Positions 5,201 to 6,035 of a stretch of DNA of 6,035 nucleotides are shown here, piece by piece. The DNA comes from Ga0077527 sp021300125. Its GTDB lineage: Bacteria > Pseudomonadota > Gammaproteobacteria > Burkholderiales > SG8-41. Location of the stretch: NCBI GenBank assembly GCA_046339595.1, contig JBKDUF010000110.1, positions 1 through 6,035 of the forward strand, in the 5' to 3' direction. Numbering within the stretch: the first letter of the stretch is position 1; the number at the start of each line of letters is the position of its first letter. The notes below the pieces were generated by a model. The model was not told the DNA's origin and searched no databases. It saw nothing but the letters and a program-made list of their open reading frames with translations. A program made the translations under genes and the position numbers.

Positions 5201-6035
5201 ATGGCCGGACCGTTATCCCATATCAAGGTGCTTGACCTCTCGCGCGTGCTCGCGGGTCCCTGGACTGCGCAGAACCTCGCCGACCTCGGCGCCGACGTGA
5301 TCAAGGTGGAGCGTCCCGGCAAGGGCGATGATTCGCGGGCCTATGCGCCGCCGTTCCTGAAGGACGAGCAAGGCAATGAAACGAAGGAAGGCGCCTACTT
5401 CTGCGCCGCCAACCGCGGCAAGAAATCGATCACGGTAAACTTGAGTAAGCCCGAGGGCCAGCAGCTGGTGCGCGAGCTGGCCAAAGGCGTCGATGTGCTG
5501 GTCGAGAACTACAAGGTCGGCGATCTCGCGCGTTACGGCCTCGGTTATGAGGACCTCGCCAAACTCAACCCCGGGCTGATCTACTGCTCGGTCACCGGCT
5601 TCGGCCAGACCGGGCCGTACAAGGACAGGCCCGGCTACGATTTCATGGCCCAGGGCATGGGCGGGCTGATGAGCATCACCGGCGAGGCCGACGGCCTGCC
5701 CGGCGGCGGTCCGCAGCGTGTCGGCATTCCGATCATCGACATGACCACCGGCATGTACGCGACGATCGCAATCTGCGCGGCACTGGCCCACCGTGCGGTG
5801 ACCGGCAAGGGGCAGTGGATCGACGTCGCGCTGCTCGACAGCTGCGTCGCCTTCCTCGCCAACCAGGCGATGAACTACTTCGCCACCGGCGAATCGCCCT
5901 CGCGCATCGGCAATGCGCACCCGAACATCGTGCCCTACCAGACCTTCAGGACCAAGGACGGCGCGATCATCCTCGCCTGCGGCAACGACAACCTGTTCAA
6001 CAAGTTCTGCGACGCCGCCGGCTGCGCCCACCTGC
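5201..6035 (+). CDS. CaiB/BaiF family (class III) CoA-transferase, 3'-truncated by the window end
   Basis: Translation from ATG 5201 stays open to the last base, giving 278 residues of a family usually near 400 aa, so roughly the last 120 are missing. Diagnostic blocks are LSHIKVLDLSRVLAGPWTAQ (5-24), LADLGADVIKVERPGKGD (26-43), NRGKKSITVNL (71-81), VDVLVENYKVG (97-107) and YCSVTGFGQTGPYKDRPGYD (128-147). VGIPIIDMTTG (174-184) holds D180, the aspartate that forms the acyl anhydride in formyl-CoA:oxalate CoA-transferase (Asp169 there). Such enzymes move CoA from a donor such as succinyl-CoA to a carboxylic acid, activating it without ATP. In this operon it would plausibly make the acyl-CoA for the hydratase and dehydrogenase upstream. 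The substrate is unknown, and oxalate, carnitine, mesaconate or aromatic-acid specificity cannot be separated from the sequence. The upstream TGGAA is a weak ribosome site. More operon genes may follow. Confidence 0.94.
   Translation, partial: MAGPLSHIKVLDLSRVLAGPWTAQNLADLGADVIKVERPGKGDDSRAYAPPFLKDEQGNETKEGAYFCAANRGKKSITVNLSKPEGQQLVRELAKGVDVLVENYKVGDLARYGLGYEDLAKLNPGLIYCSVTGFGQTGPYKDRPGYDFMAQGMGGLMSITGEADGLPGGGPQRVGIPIIDMTTGMYATIAICAALAHRAVTGKGQWIDVALLDSCVAFLANQAMNYFATGESPSRIGNAHPNIVPYQTFRTKDGAIILACGNDNLFNKFCDAAGCAHL

Noticed and set aside
5213..6031. Open frame on the minus strand (272 codons) opposite the CoA-transferase
   Set aside because: The plus strand encodes clear CaiB/BaiF motifs including the catalytic Asp. 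The antisense product has no family features.

Overview
The window is about 6 kb of GC-rich bacterial chromosome. It most resembles a betaproteobacterium, probably of the Burkholderiales: it has an orphan Bug (TctC-type) periplasmic receptor, a CaiB/BaiF CoA-transferase next to crotonase and 3-hydroxyacyl-CoA dehydrogenase genes, and strong G/C preference at third codon positions. The taxonomic call is an inference from gene content. I see no tRNA, rRNA, CRISPR array, insertion sequence or phage gene.

Layout. Positions 1-246 hold the last 81 codons of a large FAD/Fe-S oxidoreductase (CCG domain). At 315-989, on the same strand, is a secreted SOUL-type haem-binding protein, which looks unrelated to the rest of the window. 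Two minus-strand genes follow, converging on it: an enolase-superfamily enzyme of the muconate-lactonizing (MLE) subgroup (1055-2161, TTG start) and, upstream of it in transcription order, a Bug-type solute receptor (2233-3186). A clear intrinsic terminator (2188-2211) lies between these two genes. A 259-nt divergent control region (3187-3445) separates the receptor from a plus-strand operon: 3-hydroxyacyl-CoA dehydrogenase (3446-4363), enoyl-CoA hydratase/isomerase (4385-5170) and a CaiB/BaiF CoA-transferase (5201 to the window end, truncated).

How the genes may work together. The plus-strand operon has the parts of a short beta-oxidation-like route: transfer of CoA onto a carboxylic acid, hydration of a 2-enoyl-CoA, and oxidation of the 3-hydroxyacyl-CoA. 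The divergent receptor would bind an organic acid in the periplasm, and the MLE-subgroup enzyme could isomerise, epimerise or lactonise the acid or a relative. Together this suggests an uncharacterised organic-acid catabolic locus. The substrate cannot be read from the sequence. Three proteins differ from their family consensus at functional positions: the hydratase lacks the second catalytic glutamate, the dehydrogenase has Ser/Arg where NAD-specific enzymes have Asp, and the receptor has changes in its first ligand loop. I found no clearly new class of system; the interest lies in the unknown substrate and these departures.
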